Source: Utricularia gibba
Lineage: Eukaryota > Streptophyta > Magnoliopsida > Lamiales > Lentibulariaceae
Assembly: GCA_002189035.1 (NCBI GenBank)
Contig: CM007989.1
Location: forward strand, 6,367,501 to 6,431,500
Direction of reading: 5' to 3'
DNA length: 64,000 nucleotides
Part shown: positions 14,100 through 25,851 of the stretch, in pieces
Layout: every line of letters starts with the position of its first letter
Position numbering within the stretch: position 1 is the first letter of the stretch
Translations under genes and position numbers: made by a program
The notes under the pieces: model-generated
Seen by the model: only the letters and a program-made list of their open reading frames with translations
Database searches by the model: none
What the model was told of the DNA's origin: nothing

Positions 14100-14650
14100 A
14101 CATAACATGATGTTTAACTTCATTTTATGTTGATGGATATATTCATGTTCCTTCAAAAAAATTGATTACAAAGATAAATGAAGTTCAAAAAATGAAAGTT
14201 AATCCTCAATTTGAAGATTGAATGCTAATGATATACAAGTTGTAAGTTGGATTTAGTTTGCATTATCTGAATAAGTTCTAGTTCAAATCTTGTATACTAA
14301 TACATCGGTATCATTTTGACATATTTGTACAATGCTTTCATAATTCAAATAAGGACAAAAATTTTACAGTTGAAGTGCAAGCTATCAACTATGGAATAAG
14401 ATGATAAATCAATATTGGTCTTCTATAATGAAGTCAAAAATTTATATGATCACCTTAAACTTATTAATTATCAAATTCCATCAAGAGATTGTGTTATGTA
14501 TTTTCCTAAAGACTTGAAAGATATGTATTAGGAGACAATGAATACGCTTATATTGCATCATCCACTATGAACTTTTAAAAGTCTTTTAGTTATCTTTTTG
14601 ACATGTGAACAACGTTTCAAGGTACAAACTATTTCAAGCAGGAAAATGTA
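14100..14650 (+). pseudogene. Copia gag relic
   Basis: Broken frames match the retrotransposon gag of copia elements: a 'dominant Trp' style N-terminal region, then the segment YQIPSRDCVMYFPKDLKDMY, then a block ending LTCEQRF. That last block corresponds to the family pattern where a 'LLTHEQRL'-like motif closes the domain. Several stops and frame changes show it is dead. Confidence 0.6.
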
Positions 14651-15624
14651 GTGGTGGCCACATTAGGTGTCGAGGACAATAACATGTCAATTGTTACTCC
14701 CATGAGAGAAAGTTTTCTCTTAACTTCTGGTATCATAACTCGCAAAATAATACAATTAGGTATGCATTTCAACCACAAACTCACTACTTCCAGTAACATA
14801 ATACTCAGAATACCTTTTGTATTTATGGAATAGTGTCATCCCAAACTCATTGTCATTAGCAATCGTATGTACGTGATGGGTAACCAAGAAAAAATAGGAT
14901 TGAAACAGGAGTTGTTGAAATTGAAGAGATAGCAATACTTGAGGCAAAAAATGAAGCATCAGAAAATCAAGAAAAATGATAAAGAAAAAACGGTGGAAGA
15001 ATAAAAAAATTAAAAAAATATTTTGGAAAATAAGACATTAAAAATCGTACAATGGTAGAAGAGAAATCAAATGGAATCTCTATATTTTCTAAGAAAAAAA
15101 ATGTTATGTGACATGTATAATATATAAATTCAAAAAGAAAATGCAAAAAAATTGAGATTGAAGAAGAATAATTACAGAATGATATTGGTAATAAAAAAAA
15201 TGTAACAACAAAAAAGGAAATGTATTTACCTAATCTAATCCCATTTTATTTAGAAAGACATTTGTGCAACGAAATAAAGAATTTCAAGCATTATGTAGAT
15301 ATACTCAACATCAAATACCTAAATTTGAAAAATGAGATACATGTTAATGAATATGCTGAGATAAAAGAAGCAAAACTATTATCCTACTATATCATTGATT
15401 TTGAAATTTTGATAGAATTTGACATTGTTGAAAATGTTTACATTTTACCAGAAGGAATTTTTTTATTAACTCTAAAGGCACTTTTAGTCGACAAGTTTAC
15501 ATATATTTAAATGGTTTATTAAACCCTTGTAATGATTTAAACATAAGACTACAATAGATAAGGGACAAAACAAAGCCTAAAGGGAGCTATATAAAAATAA
15601 ATATACTTCTTAAATACACTTTAC
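14651..15624. other. AT-rich interior of the copia element
   Basis: Contains a 96-codon open frame at 15220-15510 with no domain I recognise, and Lys-rich broken frames. Probably decayed element sequence. Confidence 0.4.
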
Positions 15625-16204
15625 ATGTGTTTGCGATCAAAATATAAAATTTCATATTGTATCTATCAGTTGGGAGGGATCATCCATGGATAATATTATA
15701 TTATGTGATGTTATATCTAGGGAAGATGCATTATATGATTATAAATGTAAAGTTGTTTTATTTTCTTAAATTTCATAGTATTAAATTGTAAAATTTCTTT
15801 TTATATTTGATTATAGTTGATTACTATTTATGTGATAATGACTACATATGAAGGTTTTCTAGTTCGTATTTAAGGGTACAATCTAAAAGAATAAGATGAA
15901 GTCACATACTACAAAATTTTTGTGAGTATTTCAATATGAAGTATTGTACAACTTGAAATGTTGTTGATATGATATTTGAACTTTTCAAGACAGGTTGAGA
16001 TATTTTATGAAGTTTGCCATACTACCTTATTCAAATTCATACTGATATTATATTTGCATGTGCACTATTTCACAATTTTATCTATTTACAAGTTAGATAT
16101 GATCCTGTTAAAATTGAAATAGATGAGCATTATATCGAAAATGATAATAATGCTGATGAATATGTGACCATTGTTGAGAGGATTCTGAAATGGTTTGATT
16201 GATG
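15625..16204 (+). pseudogene. PIF/Harbinger (HARBI1-like) transposase relic
   Basis: The plus-strand frames give VSISWEGSSMDN, which matches the DDE-domain block of HARBI1-like nucleases where 'GWEGSAHDSR' is typical. Further on come YYLCDNDY (family 'YYLGDAGY') and a C-terminal segment IFACALFHNFIYLQ (family 'ACCLLHNFIR') followed by an acidic tail ending at 16202. Stops and frame shifts separate the blocks. No terminal inverted repeats were found, so the borders are unknown. It lies inside the copia element and is probably a nested insertion. Confidence 0.6.
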
Positions 16205-19200
16205 TGATGCTTTTGAAAAAACTTTGTATTATGAGTATCATGGCTGATGATTTGAGTACAATAAGTTATATAAAAATATTTTAGTATGTTACTCATTGTA
16301 TTTTTGTATGTTTTTTTGGTTTAAATAAATTTGGTGGTATTGGAAATATGACTTGTATTTGAGAATATATCAATAGTAACTAATGTAACAATCAATCACT
16401 ATTTCATCTATAAATTATGTATTGCTTAATGTATTTTGTACTCAAAAATTTTAATATTTTTGAAAAGCCACAATTGCATAAGTGGAGTATAAATGAGAAT
16501 AAAAAAAGTCATCTTTATAAAAAAAAAATTATTATGATCATCATTTATCAATCATCATTGATGACTTTTAACTTTATTATAAATCCTTGGATATGAAACA
16601 TCATTGAAAATTCAAAGCTATTATTGGTTTAGGACAAAAAAAACACTATTTTTAACTTTTAAATCCTTAGACATGAAACATCATTGAAAATTCAAAGTCA
16701 TCATTGACTTATGACAAAAAACACTATTGTTAACTTTATTCGCCGTTACAATCTGATAAAATGAAACATAATACAATTCAAAAGCTATCCTAATAGTTTA
16801 ATCCTTCAATCCAAGTGCAACTTGGTTCAAAAGAAATCACTTGTACAATAGGAAAATAAGATCACAATATTTGATGCAATATCATATGACATTATTAAAT
16901 GATTAGCATTGGATGCCTTAAGAAATAAGGTAATTTTTGAAGGCTTTGACATTACAATCTCCATTACTTGCCTTCATATTAAATATTGAGATCAACATAC
17001 ATGGTATTCATATAAACTACAACATCTTCTTATTTTTGTATAAATGCAGTCCCATGACCCATTTATATCCTCAACCTATGTTTGTCATTGCTCTCATTTT
17101 AACCAAAGTATTAGTTGATATCTTAGGAGATCTATTCCTTTTCATTGACAACTTGCTTGTTGGTTTAAATACCACAGAGGAAATAGAATCAATATATATT
17201 GATGTGTCATCCATAAAAAAAAAGCATGCATGTGTATATTTATGAGTGAATTTAGGTGGTTTAAATATGATTTTTTTATATTTTATTAATTTAAATATTA
17301 TTTACACTAAGTTGATAATTTAGGTCATATTATGTTTTCTAATATTTTTCTTAATGTTAATTATAGTATAATAGAACATATCATGTCTCATTGATATGCA
17401 TAAAATTCATAGCATGTTATACAAGATGAGAGCACAAAAAGAGGGGTGTAAAAAAATTTCAATGAAAGAAAAAAAATTACAGCAGATAAAAAGTGAAAAA
17501 ATAGAAAGTAAAGTAGACACAATCACCAAAGAGAATAATGAGAAAAGAAAATATTTTATACACATTACAAGAGAAAATTTTGAAAGAAATTAAAAGGTAG
17601 AATTCCCTAAAATGGTGAATTAATTTAGAGTTTAATGTCTTTTATTTCACAAATTAGAATTAATCTATGAGAGAAAATTATGAAACACCTAATTTGGAAA
17701 ATCCAAACTTAGAGGCAGATTAAAGAAGTGAGATATATTTTTATAAATATTTTCTTGATTAGAATCTAATAGAATCAAGTAGATCTAGTATTATTTGTAT
17801 TATAAAATGGTGAACCTTAGTGTATTGTAATTTAGAAAACTTAGGAAAATTGAAAATAAAAAAAATCATATAGTTTGGGTACATCTAAATGGCTTCAAAT
17901 TAATTAGCATTTGTGAGTTATAAGATCAAAAGTCAAGTGGGCACTCTTTTAAATCCTTGAGCCACCCATATTTTAATTATATTAAGATTTTTTATTTTTT
18001 TATTTTTTTTATAATTTTCTATTATATTATTTACTCACTATTATTTTTAATAAGGATTTTAATAGAGATTAGCTTAAGATTTATTATCCTATTTTCACAT
18101 CATAAGTACTAATTACTTGAGTTTGACCTTGAAATGCATTATATATCTTGTTTTTAATTTACATTTTATGAGAATTAGAATTTTATAAATTTATTTGATA
18201 TATAAACTGATTAATCACAATGATATTATAATTTTTTTATGGCAACTCAATTGCTACCATCAACTAATGAGAAACTTGAATTAATGTCTCATTAATGAAC
18301 GTTATAACTTGTTAAATGTTGCGATATAGCATGTTCAACGCATCAAAAAATATATATAAACCTAATTTTCTTCTACATAAATCACAAAAATTAATATAGC
18401 ATGACAAACAAAGATCAAATCTACATGAAATAGTTGCAATTTCTCAAAGTACTTTATATTTACTGAAAATAGGGGTTTCTAGGAGTTTAGGTCTTATATG
18501 CGTAACATATAAAATAACAATAATTAAAATGAATAAGTTGCGGGAGTGAATGAGCATAGAAAAAATGGGAATGCATATAAAACATAAAATGAAGGTGATT
18601 TGGTTGGGTTTACATTAGAATCTAATACTTGTGTCATTCAAGAGAGTACTTAAATCTAAATACAGCATTATCATGTCTGAAAACAAAGGGTTGCTGAAAT
18701 AATAATCATGTTAAACTTAAGAACTAAAGAATTGAAAACTCAAACATAAATAAGTTCATAAACTAAAATAATGTCTACATAAGGTTTTTCGTTCATAGCT
18801 AAGCATTACAATCACAATGAAAGCATGGAAAATGCAGGAAATATAGGGACACATTCAAAGTTGGAAATAAAAAGCCAGAAAATGAAAATAAAACTGTTTA
18901 GCTGCAGCTGTAAGCTATAGATCTACAACATCTGAAAGTTTTGAACGAAAATGTGGTCTATAGACATGGATCTAGAAGCTGGTCAGAGGTGTTCATCAAA
19001 GAACCACTATTCTCCCCTACTTCATGCTCCTCACTACTCGTTCTCATCTCGTTCCTAATTCCTCTTTTCTTTTCCTGCTCAAAGGAAGGGTATCTCTGTT
19101 TTTTCCATGAGTTTTTAGAAGGAAAATCTCTACTCTAAATCTTATCTTTTTAGAAGACATCTAATTTCAACTAAAATCAAATTTTCCTCAACTTTTATGT

Positions 19201-19440
19201 CCATTTTGACTTTTCAACATGAAAAGTGCACTACCAATACTAACTTTTACCCTATTAAAACTTAGATATAGACTAGAAAGAAAAATTAGAGTTTTTGGCT
19301 CAATTGTTGTCAATTAAGCCTATTTTCGCAACAAACATATTCCTAACAATTAAATGCACGAAATGAGACAATTACATATACAAAACAACATTTTACCCTA
19401 TAAAATATACTTAAAAACATATACAAAAATACAATAAAAA
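16205..19440. other. AT-rich interior of the copia element, unassigned
   Basis: Apart from a two-copy tandem repeat near 16.6 kb, I see no domain. Open frames at 16937-17245, 17396-17593 and 18941-19138 are short and look fortuitous. Confidence 0.4.
16560..16737. repeat. Two-copy tandem repeat, about 95 bp
   Basis: Two adjacent diverged copies, each containing AAATCCTTRGAYATGAAACA, TCATTGAAAATTCAAAG, GACAAAAAA-CACTATT and TTAACTTT. Confidence 0.75.
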
Positions 19441-19751
19441 TAGTGTTATCATTCATCCAAAGTTTAGTATGTAGTACTCAATATTGAACTTTAATAAGGT
19501 TTGACATTACTTTTAGTGTCAATCAAGTGTACTAGTGCATGCATGCTCTTACTTGAAAATACTTTGCTATGCTCAAATGTGTATTGTGCAATATTGAAAG
19601 AATATTTTATAAAATAGATATATCCTTTGACATCTCTATCAAATTTTCAAGTTTATTATGATTCTAATTGGGTAAAACTCTATCAATGAATATTGTATTT
19701 ACTTTGGGAGTATTGTGCTTGAAAAAGTAGGAAGCAATGCATAGTTGCAAG
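19440..19751 (+). pseudogene. Copia pol relic, part before the hAT insertion
   Basis: Broken frames give YYDSNWVK (family 'YSDSDWAG') and then a block ending KSRKQCIVA (family 'WKSKKQ-VVSRSS'), the RNase H entry of copia pol. The homology stops exactly at the left target duplication of the hAT element and resumes on its other side. Confidence 0.65.
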
Positions 19752-22621
19752 TAGACCTGGGTTGTAACTCACTGGGTAACAAGTCGGACTCATCGAGTCA
19801 TGGCCCTATTACGGGTTCACGAGTAGACAGGTCGATGGGTTATGACCCCAACTTGTATCGTATTTGAGTTGACTCGTTACCTATCAACTCGTTGAGTCGA
19901 TCGGGTATAGACTCACCAACCCGTATTTTCATCTTATTTTTTAAAATATTATTCTATTTTAAATTATTTTTTATTATATGGGAATGTTTTTTTATATATG
20001 CCCTATTGTATCATTAAATATTCAAGTTTAAAAAATGTAATAAAGTTTTACTTTCTTCTTTACCAAGCTTGGGACTGATACACAAATAGAGTTAAAAACC
20101 TTTTTTTTTTTGTTAGTATCAACTTACAAATATTAAATGAAAAAGATAGAAAAACTAAATTAAGAAAATTAATCAATTTCAAAACTCCCTAAGACGTCAT
20201 CATCATCATCCCATTTATCTATTTTGATATTCTATAATCTCAAATCAACAGCTACCCAATCCTTCAAGTAGATGCACACCTCCAATGTGCTGTCTGCCAA
20301 GCTCTCACGGTGAGGAGTTAGAATGTGGCCATCTAAACAAACTAAGGGCACTCTCACTAAAAATAGTGGAAGCTGGTGATGTAAAAACAGCTTTTACTAC
20401 TATAGCCAATGTAGGATAAACATACATTTGATTCTTCCACCATTCCAATATATCAAATTCATCTTCTTTAGTCTTTTCCTAGTGGATTAAACTTCACTAC
20501 CTCTCGAAAGAGTGCTTGGAGATGCAGACACCATGGCATAGAAGTCCTCTGACTTACATGAAGCATATGCATTCATCTATGTTCTAATGTTTGAGCTACT
20601 AGATTCAGTTTTGAATAAATCATATAAATAATTCAAAGCACTAATAGCTAAGTCATATATAAGTAAAGCATTATGCTTAATATTCAGAAGTCTAAGAGAA
20701 ATAACATAAGCATAATACATTTTTAAACCTGCTTGCAAATCAGAAGCCTTCACCTTTGGATCAAGAATGCTAAACTCAAGAAATAAAATATGAATATTTT
20801 GAAAATATTTTGTAAATTTTTCAACTATAGTACAAATAACTTCTGTAAGAAATCTTGTATTAAGACATTTTTTAAAAACTCTAGATATACTAAATAAAGC
20901 AATCAACATTAAATGAGTAGTGAGATAATATGATCCATTAAACGAATATGTAAATTTTTCAAAGGTAGATAACAAATCACATAAACATTCAAGTTAGTAG
21001 AAATCATAGAATCTAGCTCAATCATAAGATCAACATGCATCGATATAAAAGATGGAATAATATGCTTGTAAGGTAACAAATAATTAATCATGCAAAATGT
21101 AGAATTCCACCTAATTGAACAATCACCCTTAAAAGTCCTATATGGAATACCTTGAGCTTTACAAAGTTGCTTAACCATAGCTCTCTTAGTACTATATTTT
21201 TTCATCAACTTAACTAACTTTCGAAAGGTCCCAAAAACATGACTAAAATCATCTACCACAAAAGCATTTTGGAAACATAAATTCAATATATGGTAAGCAC
21301 AATGAGAATGAAAAAAAGAACCTTGTAGAATGGGATTCATTGACGTTTTTAATATGAAATTGCAAAAGAATTGTTAGAAATATTATCAAAAGTCACTAAA
21401 AAAATATAATCAACAATACAATATTCTATGCAAATATCTGTAATTAACTCAACAATACTAACACCCGAATGAGGAATATCAAATTGTAAATGCCAAAATT
21501 CTTTTTTACATAAGACACTTAATATCAATCCTATTAGCTGTAATTACCATATAATCCTCCTCATTCCCACCACGCCAACAATCCGCTGTTAATCCAAATT
21601 TACATTTCAAAGACTGAAATAAAAAAATTAAACAAGCCTTTTTTTCCTCAAATTGGTTAAATGCAATTCTAACGACTTTTCTTCTAGAAAACGGTAAATA
21701 TTGTGACTGCATACATGTTTTAAAAAATGTTGCATGATTGGATTTTCCACTTCAGAAAAAGTATGTTTACTAGTAATTAAAGTAAGTACATAATCAACTT
21801 GAGTTTTATGCAAGTAAAAAAAAAACTTTGCAGAAGTAGAAAGATTATCATTTAAAACATTCAAAGTACTCTATCTAAGATTTTCCTTCCCAACCTTTCT
21901 TACCCATCTACTAGGATGCTTATCTATAACATGACAATTATAATTTGTAGTTGAACTACCCTTACCATGCTTATAACCCTTATGACAATATTTACAAATT
22001 ACCATTTTTTTTACCGCATCATGCTCGAAATGCTCACTCCACACACCGCTGCCCTTTCTTTTGGTTTATGTAGAATCTGTCTAGTTTTCTCCATGAAGTG
22101 CATATTCATCCACTTCAAGCAAAGGCGACAGAATCGACTAATTCAATGAATCTTGTGCCATTAATTCAAAGAGAAAAGGTGAAATCAAAGGTTAAAACAC
22201 AAAATGCAAACAACTCTTTGATTCTCAACTAGGGTTTCAAAAAAAAAGGGGAAACACATAGATTTAAGATATGGGTATTGTGTTGTTACAAAAGAATGAA
22301 ATATAGATTGAAGAAGAAAATCATTCAAACTTCAAATAGAAAATGAAGAATGGAAAAATGCAAAATTTCAATATTTTTGGAGAAAGAAGAGCGTGAGTGT
22401 AAGGAAAGTTAATTTGAATGAATATATGTTGAATAAATACAAAAGTGATATTAATAACTAAGAAAAATTGTAAGGCTTAGAGTAATTATTGGGTTGGAAA
22501 TAATTTGGCCTACAAATTATTTATTCTTTCATGGGTTGCTCGAGTAACTCTGAATCGAAAATCACCGAATTGACTCAAACTTGTTTTTCACCAAGTTGAC
22601 TTGTGCCCATGTTCAAGTCTA
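19752..22621 (-). mobile_element. hAT DNA transposon, 2.87 kb, with perfect 8-bp target-site duplication
   Basis: The left end starts TAGACCTGGG and the right end, read inverted, starts TAGACTTGAAC. The 8 bases GTTGCAAG occur directly before (19744-19751) and directly after (22622-22629) the element, which is the target duplication length of the hAT superfamily. Both subterminal regions are rich in GACTCG/CGAGTC-like words. A decayed transposase lies inside on the minus strand. The element sits inside the pol region of the copia element, so it inserted later. Confidence 0.85.
20230..22030 (-). pseudogene. hAT transposase (BED zinc finger, RNase H-like core, dimerisation domain), decayed
   Basis: Reading 22030 downward: a BED-type zinc finger (CKYC ... 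NCHVIDKH spacing, about 21.88-22.03 kb), then core blocks including CSIRWNSTFCMI (family 'STRWNSTYLML', about 21.1 kb). C-terminal dimerisation blocks follow near 20.2-20.5 kb: FDILEWWKNQMYVYPTLA and, in a shifted frame, LTPHRESLADSTLEV. Stops and frame changes separate the blocks, so it makes no complete protein. Architecture and order are those of plant hAT/RICESLEEPER-type transposases. Confidence 0.8.
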
Positions 22622-22629
22622 GTTGCAAG

Positions 22630-22954
22630 GTTCAATATCAAAATATATCAAGTGTTCAAAGCAACTACTGTTGAAGTAATATAGATTGGAAAACTCTTAC
22701 ATTTTCCTTGAGGACTTAAAAACGGTAGTCTCAAATTTTTTGTGACAACAAAACTGCAATTGATATTGCTTTGAATGCTATTTTTCATTAGCGTATTAGA
22801 CAAATCAAGATTGATCATCATTTTGTTTGAGAACACATTTATGTAAATTCATAGGAACAATTGAGAGATTTCTTCACTAAGGCTTTGAGGCGACTATGAT
22901 TCGATTATTTAGATAACAAACTTCAGACATATCATTTATCTCGTGTGAAGGGAG
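22630..22954 (+). pseudogene. Copia pol relic, part after the hAT insertion
   Basis: Continues the RNase H homology: a degenerate counterpart of the Asp-Asn-Lys-Ala-Ile block, then RQIKIDHHFV (family 'KHIEIDRHFI') and EQLRDFFTKALR (family 'EQLADIFTKAL'). The purine-rich GTGTGAAGGGAG precedes the 3' LTR. Confidence 0.7.
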
Positions 22955-23220
22955 TGTTGTACCAAGTTAGGGATAATATACTCATTAAATTTATAATGAT
23001 ATATTAATATTTATTCATGTATTCCCTTACGGCCTGATATAAAGTTGGGCGACCACTATATCCATTCAATAACTTTTTTTTTTCTTCCCATAAACGCTAC
23101 ACTGTGCAGTCTAATGACTATTGTGCTTAATCTTGCAATATCTTCTATAAGTTTTAACGCACATTCTCTATTGTGCTACTTTATGCAAGTCTATTTGGCA
23201 TGTTTGTTGTATTATTTACA
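22955..23220 (+). repeat. Copia 3' LTR (diverged)
   Basis: Starts TGTTGTACC directly after a polypurine tract and ends ATTTACA. It is the partner of 13762-14029. Confidence 0.7.
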
Positions 23221-24213
23221 AATATGATCAATCGTATATTCTATCATATATATTAAGTTAAAAAAATACACTATAAATAATCAGATTTATTACACACATC
23301 ACGTTAGATGTCTAGATTTATAAATTGTCGTCCCATGTTTATTAGTAGATTTACAATGAGAATTTAAGCGAAATTTTTTTAAAAAAACCAGAAAAATTGG
23401 GTATTCTGCAAATTAAAAAAAAATAGTCTACTTTACAAACACAATTTAAAAGACGCATTGGAATCAATTGGTGGAAGTGAAAGGAGTTAATGATGATAAG
23501 TTAAATTATATTTAAATTTTTAGAATTAGAATCTAATTCCGTTAAGATTGCTTTTGTTTTTAATTCTTAGGAATCTATAAAAAAATTGTTTATTAACTAT
23601 AAACGTGTAGTGGGTAAGCAAACTTTTGGATGATAGGATTAAGAATTTTTAGGATAATAATTTTGTGTTATATTTTATTTTATATATTTAAATAAATTTA
23701 AAATTAGAGTATTTTATTTAATCGTATCACCTAATTTCGAATATTTTAGTTACTAGTGAAATATTGTACACGAATTTTATCATACCCCGAAAATAAAGTT
23801 ACTTTGCCCCCTCCACCAACGCGTCCGGAAGGACACTTCTGGGAAACGTCGCCTGGGTGCGTTGTGTCGTAGCTGCTAAGAACGTTTGATGAATTCAGAT
23901 TCTGAAGCTGATGGCTGCATCGTCGTTCTTCAGGATTTTCTCAACTAAAAGCTACGGGAGTAAGCTTTGTTTCTAAATGGAGGTCGCCTTCGGCCTTGTG
24001 AGACAACCCAACTTGACACGGCTTCGTTTCTCCACAGATGATTGCTATTATGACACGTGGCACCCACTAGCGTCTGTCTTGGTACCTTGTTTTGGCTCGG
24101 CGTGCGTCCTCAACGCTACTGCTGCACGCTTCTTTTTTTGTTGTCGATCATCGCCTTGCCCAGATGTTAGAAGACTGGGTTTTTGGTTTTTCTGTGCTGA
24201 GAAGAAGAAAAAA
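23221..24213. other. Upstream region of the SKP2A-like gene
   Basis: AT-rich to about 23.8 kb, then a balanced stretch likely to be promoter and 5' leader. An upstream in-frame ATG at 23977 exists (see rejected items). Confidence 0.4.
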
Positions 24214-25691
24214 ATGGATGAGCCAGAGGATTTGAGGTTCAGTTTTGAAAAGATGATGTTAAGTACGCATATTGGTTTTGGGTTTAAGTTAATTGGGTGG
24301 AAAGACACTCCCGTCGAGCTCTTGCTCAGAATCCTATCGCTCGTCGATGATCGGACGGTGGTTGTGGCTTCTGGGGTTTGCCGTGAATGGCGAGATATAA
24401 TTTGTTCCGATGTTACTCGCCTCTCCTTCTCCTGGTACCTTTTTCCTTTTCCTTTTCTTGTAACCGCGATTAGCCCTAATTTTGAAAGAATTAGGTGTGC
24501 CTGTAGTATCGTTTTTCAGGGAGATTATTGACTGGGTCACCTTTGAAAAGGGGAACTTGTCAAGTGTTGAAACTTATACCTGTTTATCAACTCTTGAGGG
24601 TTTGTGGGCATAAAATTGCTTCTGATCATCATGATGCCACTAAATTTCTCTGTTGATTCACAGGTGCAAGAGGAACATGAACAATTTGATTCTGTCCTTA
24701 GTTCCCAAGTTCACAAAACTGCAGGTCCTGGTTCTGCGGCAAAGCATACCACAACTGCAAGATGATGCTGTTGAGAAAATTGCAGACTACTGTCATGACC
24801 TGTTGGAGTTGGACCTGAGCAAGAGCTTTCGTCTCACGGATCGATCGCTGTACGCCTTAGCTCGTGGTTGTCCCAATCTCGTGAAACTGAACATCAGTGG
24901 CTGCTCTGCCTTCAGTGATACAGCTCTCGTATACTTAGCAGGATTCTGCCAAAAGCTCCAAGTTCTTAATCTATGTGGCTGTGTAAAGGCAGCGACTGAT
25001 ACAGCCTTGAAGGTGGGCGATCACAGGCTAGTGGCATAGCAATTTGCAACTGGTAACCTCCTCTTCTGGTTGTGACTGCAGGCTATTGGCCGCAGCTGCC
25101 ATCAACTCCAGTCTCTGAATCTTGGCTGGTGTGAGCAAGTTGGTGATGCTGGTGTGAAGAGCTTGGCCTACGGTTGCCCTGAACTCCAAACCGTCGACTT
25201 ATGCGGCTGCGTTCTTATCACCGGTAACGATCCCGACTTCTCTGTGTTCTTAAACCTCTAGTGATCTGTGTTGGTGGTGGTCATTTTGTGTGAATGAGTT
25301 GCTTGTCAGATGAGAGTGTGATTGCTTTGGCGAACAACTGCCCCGGCTTCGCTCTCTGGGACTCTACTTTTGCCAGAGCCTCACAGACAGGGCGATGTAC
25401 ACATTGGCACATAGCAGGAGGCAGAGCAAGCATGATATCCAGACTCCTCGGAAGGCCGACGGCGGCCTCATGAACCTGAACATCAGCCAGTGCACAGCCC
25501 TCACGCCTCCTGCAGTGCAGGCCGTTTGTGACTCGTTTCCGGCCCTTCACACATGCCCCAGCCGGCTCTCCCTCATAACCAGCGGCTGCCTGAACCTGGT
25601 CTCCGTTCGCTGCAAATGCGCCGTTCACCGCCCCACCGCCGTGATGCCCCTCTCGCTCACTGAGTTTCAGCGTCAGGTGTTGCTCTTTTGA
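24214..25691 (+). CDS. SKP2A: SKP2A-like F-box / leucine-rich-repeat protein
   Basis: Four coding exons: 24214-24434, 24664-25012, 25082-25223, 25310-25691. The N-terminus carries an F-box (GWKDTPVELLLRILSLVDDR, about residues 27-70). Cys-containing LRRs follow (LDLSKSFRLTDRSLYALARG, LNISGCSAFSDTAL, LNLCGCVKAATDTAL, SLNLGWCEQVGDAGVKSLAY, VDLCGCVLITDESV) and a conserved end (NISQCTALTPPAVQAV, ALHTC). This is the plant SKP2A/B family: SCF E3 ligase subunits that target cell-cycle factors such as E2Fc/DPB (family knowledge). Odd: exon 4 loses frame at the C run 25341-25344. Downstream homology (LRSLGLYFCQSLTDRAMYTL) is in the next frame, and the exon sum of 1094 nt is one base short. Restored length would be about 364 residues, against about 360 in Arabidopsis. 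Confidence 0.9.
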
Positions 25692-25851
25692 ACCCCTTCC
25701 TTTCACATTTTCAGGAAAAAAATCGAAGTCTTTGAATGCTTGCGACCGTAGTTCTGTAATGTCAATAGAGACTGTGTTTCTATGGTACACTCACAATCTA
25801 GAAAAAAGAAAAAGAAAATAACGAATAAATTGTGCAAAAGTCAACATCCCT

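Larger units (their letters stand above)
13762..23220 (+). mobile_element. Decayed Ty1-copia LTR retrotransposon with nested insertions
   Basis: Two related terminal repeats of about 267 bp bound the element. Between them are a gag-like relic (about 14.1-14.65 kb) and RNase H-region pol relics (19.4-19.75 and 22.63-22.95 kb), all plus strand. The purine tract GTGTGAAGGGAG lies directly before the 3' LTR, where a polypurine tract belongs. A hAT element interrupts pol, and a Harbinger transposase relic lies in the middle. I found no matching 5-bp target duplication and no clear primer-binding site, so the termini are approximate. The element is old: many stops, and the LTRs are clearly diverged. 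Confidence 0.75.

Noticed and set aside
15220-15510. 96-codon ORF as a gene
   Set aside because: No domain, AT-driven composition, and it lies inside the decayed copia element.
13757-23226. 5-bp target duplication for the copia element
   Set aside because: GACAT before the 5' LTR does not match AATAT after the 3' LTR. Decay or a slightly wrong terminus are both possible, so I claim none.
23977-24213. N-terminal extension of SKP2A from an in-frame ATG at 23977
   Set aside because: The 79 extra residues show no SKP2A homology and are Cys/Phe-rich. The family starts a short distance before the F-box, as the ATG at 24214 does.
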